From NCBI GenBank assembly GCA_014523665.1, contig JAATVR010000576.1, positions 1 through 8,125 of the forward strand: 8,125 nucleotides of DNA. Direction: 5' to 3'. Made by a program: the position numbers and the translations under genes. Source of the DNA: Nitrososphaerales archaeon TH526. Its GTDB lineage: Archaea > Thermoproteota > Nitrososphaeria > Nitrososphaerales > Nitrososphaeraceae. This document shows positions 5,720 to 8,125 of the stretch, one piece after another. Every line of letters begins with the position of its first letter. Positions within the stretch are counted from its first letter, which is position 1. Under the pieces are notes generated by a model that had not been told where the DNA came from, did not search any database, and saw nothing but the letters and a program-made list of their open reading frames with translations.

Positions 5720-5763
5720 AATTAGGGATAAATAGCTTTCATAGTAGTAGAATTAGGGCTAAA
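5720..5763 (+). repeat. Two phased direct repeats AATTAGGGNTAAA
   Basis: AATTAGGGATAAA at 5720-5732 and AATTAGGGCTAAA at 5751-5763 agree at 12 of 13 positions, with a 31-bp period, close to three helical turns. A third partial copy (GCTAAAAT) lies at about 5823-5830. They lie 40-83 bp after the amidohydrolase stop and 230-275 bp before the glutamine synthetase start. They may be sites for a regulator; that is inference. Confidence 0.4.
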
Positions 5764-5778
5764 ATGCAGACTCTGCAT
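5764..5778. repeat. Perfect 6-bp inverted repeat ATGCAG-ACT-CTGCAT
   Basis: Directly abuts the second direct repeat. The short loop of three would allow a small hairpin in RNA, or the site could bind a dimer. A 33-codon frame (5764-5865) begins at its ATG but has no other sign of coding. The rest of the 5681-5994 spacer shows only the glutamine synthetase promoter. Confidence 0.3.
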
Positions 5779-5956
5779 AGTATTTTGCTGACTTACTCCA
5801 ATGCATTAGCTGATCGGTGTGTGCTAAAATCAATAGCCAGGCGGCAACCATTACATACTGCATAATTGCGGTATGAACTTGTCCAGAACATGATTTACAA
5901 ATGAAAGAATATTATACCCAACTTCCATGAAATGTAAATATTTCTAAACCTAAAGA

Positions 5957-5964
5957 TTATATAT
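5957..5964 (+). promoter_or_regulatory. TATA box of glutamine synthetase
   Basis: TTATATAT lies about 34 bp (centre) before the TTG start, so transcription would begin near 5987 and leave a leader of only a few bases. It is the strongest TATA match in this spacer and supports the TTG at 5995, since a TAG lies in frame at 5977. Confidence 0.6.
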
Positions 5965-5994
5965 TTTACGACCGTCTAGAAAATAAATACTAAA

Positions 5995-7620
5995 TTGTCA
6001 TACCATCCCAAAGGAAGCGACTATGATGCTTACGTTACAGACGTTGACGCTAATCGAAGCATAGGGTTTTCAGAAGAATTACAACGTATAGAGTTTCTTC
6101 AGTTTAGGTACACTGATCTGCTTGGAAAATTTCTGGCTAAATATGTGATGAGCGACTATGATGAGCTCTATGGATTCCTAAAGAAGGGTATAGGGCTAGA
6201 TGGCTCCTCAGTGAAAGGGTTCGCAGAAATAAATGAGTCAGATCTTCTTCTAGTCCCTGACAGACATACGCTGAGATTAAATCCATTCTTTTCCAACTTC
6301 ACCCTTGGTTCGGTAATTGCAAACGTTCACAAAGGTTTTGGATTCGGACGGTTATCTCGGGATCCAAGATTTGTCTCCGAAAACATGGAAGAATATCTAG
6401 CAGAGTCAAACCTGACATGTCAGATTGGGCCTGAGGTTGAGTGCTTCGTCTTTGACGATATTTCATTTCGAGACAAGGTAGAGAATGTTATTGACACAAA
6501 CAATCGTTCCAGTGACGAGGCTAACGAAACGCTCCCATCTTTCACTAACTCACAATCTTCAGCATCAAGTATGATTGTATCTGAAGAGCAGTATGGTGTG
6601 GGAAAGTACCCTATAAACAGAAAGGGGGGCTATGACGCGCCTCCGTTCCAGGATTCTCTTGTAGAATTTAGATTCGAGGTAGCCAACCTATTGAAAAAAT
6701 ATTATGGAATTAAGGTTACAAACTTGAATCACGAAGTTGCTAGCACAGGACAGATAGAGATTAATTTCATGCATAGTAAGCTTACTGATGCCGCTGACAA
6801 TGTTCAAATCTACAAGGACGTTGTAAGGAATGTAGCCAAGAGACACAATAAAATCGCGAACTTTATGCCTAAACCTTTGTTCGATGAGACTGACCCTACA
6901 GGTGCTAAAGCGGATAATGGTTCAGGAATGCATGTGAGCGTAAGTCTATGGGATAAATCCTCGTCTTCATCCTCTGCATCTTCTAGACATTCTTCTTCTA
7001 GCAAGACCTTATCTAGCCAAAATATTTTCTTTGATGGAGACGACCAGTATGCTAATATCAGTCAGTCAGGCAGATATTTTATTGGAGGCATCCTAGATCA
7101 CTCCAGATCGTTAGTCGCAATAACGTCTCCTACCGTCAATTCATATTATCGAATGGTACCTGGGTTTGAAGCACCAGTTTACATTGCCTGGTCCAGAGGA
7201 AATAGGTCAGCGATAGTGAGAATACCCATTAACGACAAACTTAGCAGAGATTCAAAACGCATAGAGTTTAGGGCGCCGGATCCCTCTTGCAACCCATACT
7301 TGGCATTCTCGGCCATCGTGGCCGCGGGTCTAGATGGTATGAGAAAAAAAATTGAACCTGGAGATCCTGTTGATGAGAACATTTACAAGATGTCTGATTC
7401 ACGAAGAATGGACTTTGGGATCAAATCAGTACCAGGGAGTCTTGAAGAATCCATTGTAGCACTGAAAAGTGATCATCTTTATTTGACTAATTCGTGTTTC
7501 AATGACGAATGCCTTGAAACATACATCGACCTTAAGGAGAATGAGATTTCCATGGTACGAGAGTTTGAAGAAAAAAGGGAATCAAGACTACAGCAATTCT
7601 ATATGTACTATGACGTGTGA
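5995..7620 (+). CDS. glnA: Glutamine synthetase, class I
   Basis: Makes glutamine from glutamate, ammonia and ATP in the cytosol. At 541 residues it is longer than the usual 440-490. In order: N-domain with D69-GSSVKGF and ESDLLLVPD; GPE147-VE149 (metal); NHE247-VASTGQIE255 (metal); N308-GSGMH313 (glutamate and metal); SYYR386-MVPGFE392-APVY; SRGNR404-SAIVR409-IP (ATP); RIE424-FR426-APDPSCNPYLAF; Tyr464 in NIYKM, the position adenylylated in enterobacteria. Catalytic residues are present, but the ATP-site His that follows the metal His (HxH, residue 272 in E. coli) is Ser315 (GMHVSVS). Two extra loops are low-complexity: about 163-200 (polar, Ser/Asn/Glu) and 321-342 (Ser-rich, DKSSSSSSASS then HSSSS). 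Ser codons are mixed, so this is not simple slippage. The start is TTG: a TAG lies upstream in frame, a TATA box precedes it, and the next ATG is Met52. A P-II gene lies 4 kb away. Confidence 0.96.
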   Translation: MSYHPKGSDYDAYVTDVDANRSIGFSEELQRIEFLQFRYTDLLGKFLAKYVMSDYDELYGFLKKGIGLDGSSVKGFAEINESDLLLVPDRHTLRLNPFFSNFTLGSVIANVHKGFGFGRLSRDPRFVSENMEEYLAESNLTCQIGPEVECFVFDDISFRDKVENVIDTNNRSSDEANETLPSFTNSQSSASSMIVSEEQYGVGKYPINRKGGYDAPPFQDSLVEFRFEVANLLKKYYGIKVTNLNHEVASTGQIEINFMHSKLTDAADNVQIYKDVVRNVAKRHNKIANFMPKPLFDETDPTGAKADNGSGMHVSVSLWDKSSSSSSASSRHSSSSKTLSSQNIFFDGDDQYANISQSGRYFIGGILDHSRSLVAITSPTVNSYYRMVPGFEAPVYIAWSRGNRSAIVRIPINDKLSRDSKRIEFRAPDPSCNPYLAFSAIVAAGLDGMRKKIEPGDPVDENIYKMSDSRRMDFGIKSVPGSLEESIVALKSDHLYLTNSCFNDECLETYIDLKENEISMVREFEEKRESRLQQFYMYYDV

Positions 7621-7621
7621 T

Positions 7622-7701
7622 GTATTTTTGTAGCGTGTATGGCCAAAAGCCTATCGTAGGATCTCATCCACTCTTATTTTAAGAAAAAGTATTTGTTTCT
7701 T
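7622..7701 (+). terminator. T-rich terminator region after glutamine synthetase
   Basis: A T5 run (7624-7628) begins within ten bases of the stop codon, followed by TCTTATTTTAAG and an AAGAAA/TTTCTT inverted repeat (7681-7686 with 7696-7701). Such T tracts can end archaeal transcripts. Which of them is used cannot be told from the sequence. Confidence 0.35.
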
Positions 7702-7789
7702 ACTACTGACTCCAAGATTAAGTCTGGGTCGAACATGTGGTACTGAATCTGTGACCCTCAAATGGACGAAGTTTTGAAATGATATTTGG

Positions 7790-7797
7790 TATATAAG
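7790..7797 (+). promoter_or_regulatory. Orphan TATA box followed by a palindrome
   Basis: TATATAAG is a near-consensus box with expected start near 7820. A near-palindrome GTGGG-TAATTTAC-CCCAC (7797-7814, one extra C) lies between box and start, where a repressor would bind. No ATG follows closely; the transcript would be a long TFB leader or a small RNA. Further short complementary pieces follow (TTTGGT 7785-7790 with ACCAAA 7839-7844; TTGGGG 7825-7830 with CCCCAA 7884-7889). The rest of 7621-7981 shows no gene. Confidence 0.35.
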
Positions 7798-7952
7798 TGG
7801 GTAATTTACCCCACAAAATTACACTTGGGGATCCAGACACCAAATTGAGTATCTTGAAGGTGAATCGATCACATTTTTCTGCACCCCAATCACTCAAATA
7901 GTATTCAGCGATCCAAATTTTGAGGGATGGCTCCTTATTATCATTTCAAAGG

Positions 7953-7960
7953 TATTAAAT
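7953..7960 (+). promoter_or_regulatory. TATA box of the TFB gene
   Basis: TATTAAAT is centred about 25 bp before the ATG at 7982, the spacing for a leaderless mRNA. Purine-rich AAAGG just upstream could serve as a BRE. Confidence 0.5.
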
Positions 7961-7981
7961 CTTCGATTTGCGTACGTGTTT

Positions 7982-8125
7982 ATGTGTAGAGGGCGTGTGT
8001 TGCCGCGAAATGAGGTAGTCAAGCATTGTGACGGGGAAAAGCATTACTCGGTGATCACAGATCCCGAGTCTGGAGAGACTGTCTGCGTTGGCTGTGGAGC
8101 AGTTATTACAAGTGGATCGGTCCAA
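7982..8125 (+). CDS. tfb: Transcription initiation factor B (TFB/TFIIB), N-terminal fragment cut by window end
   Basis: The frame stays open to the window end, giving the first 48 residues of a protein normally about 300 long. TFB bridges the TATA-TBP complex and RNA polymerase, and its N-terminal zinc ribbon docks on the polymerase. Seen here: LPRNEVVKHC (Cys16), then TDPESGETVCVGCG with C35-x2-C38, the typical TFB pattern DPxxGExxCxxCG. The usual second ligand, three residues after the first Cys, is Glu19 instead of Cys (or His, as in human TFIIB); His21 may serve in its place. The cyclin-like repeats lie outside the window. ATG at 7982 fits the TATA box; an in-frame GTG at 7976 is possible. 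This lineage carries several TFB copies, so it may be a specialised paralogue. The family call rests on the ribbon alone. Confidence 0.85.
   Translation, partial: MCRGRVLPRNEVVKHCDGEKHYSVITDPESGETVCVGCGAVITSGSVQ

Noticed and set aside
5764..5865. 33-codon plus-strand frame before glnA
   Set aside because: Its ATG is part of an inverted repeat; no well-placed promoter and no known motif.
6810..7004. 64-codon minus-strand frame inside glutamine synthetase
   Set aside because: Antisense of conserved glnA sequence; the Glu-rich run is the reverse of the Ser codons.
6958..7017. Microsatellite or slippage origin of the Ser tract
   Set aside because: Codons vary (TCC, TCG, TCT, TCA, AGC), so it is not a simple nucleotide repeat.
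7179..7382. 67-codon minus-strand frame inside glutamine synthetase
   Set aside because: Antisense of the conserved ATP-site region.

Overview
The window looks like chromosomal DNA of an ammonia-oxidising archaeon of the Nitrososphaerales (Thaumarchaeota/Nitrososphaeria), probably near Nitrosocosmicus. The base composition is AT-rich. Genes start at TTG or ATG with archaeal TATA-like boxes about 25-30 bp upstream and little or no leader. The window holds the start of a TFB (archaeal TFIIB) gene, an archaeal class I glutamine synthetase, a small P-II protein, a protein I place in the DUF6659 family (from memory, largely confined to this lineage), and a small secreted protein with an AHA-Q signal-peptide end. 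The lineage is inferred from protein families and was not tested by search.

Layout. Bases 1-409 are gene-poor. 425-754 (+) encodes a small secreted D/N/K-rich protein. 755-1786 has no intact sizeable gene. It holds a strong TATA box placed for a leaderless 21-codon ORF (921-986) and, on the minus strand, a Ser/Asn/Gly-rich reading frame (1104-1424) broken by one in-frame TAA. 1787-2116 (-) is a divergent P-II protein, facing away from the DUF6659 gene (2158-2568, +) across a very short shared promoter. 2569-3043 is a spacer with a perfect inverted repeat and an apparent coding fragment. 3044-3388 (+) is an unrecognised helical protein with a Shine-Dalgarno site. 3336-3752 holds two doubtful short ORFs. 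3734-4306 (-) is a bacterial-PH-like domain protein, followed by a doubtful 66-residue ORF (4449-4649, -). 4892-5680 (+) is a creatininase-family amidohydrolase. 5681-5994 is a spacer with phased direct repeats. 5995-7620 (+) is glutamine synthetase. 7621-7981 is a spacer with a TATA box and palindrome, and 7982 to the end is the N-terminus of a TFB.

How the genes relate. P-II and glutamine synthetase both belong to nitrogen assimilation and sit 4 kb apart, with a C-N (amide) hydrolase family member directly upstream of the synthetase. They are separate transcription units, not an operon. The P-II protein lacks the usual T-loop tyrosine and several nucleotide-contact residues. The synthetase carries two extra low-complexity insertions and a Ser in place of a normally conserved ATP-site His. 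Both therefore look like diverged versions of housekeeping proteins. I see no CRISPR array, complete mobile element, rRNA or tRNA, and no convincing new multi-gene system. The most interesting signals are regulatory (divergent overlapping promoters, phased repeats, leaderless TTG starts), the nonsense-interrupted gene, and the unusual residues in P-II, GlnA and TFB.
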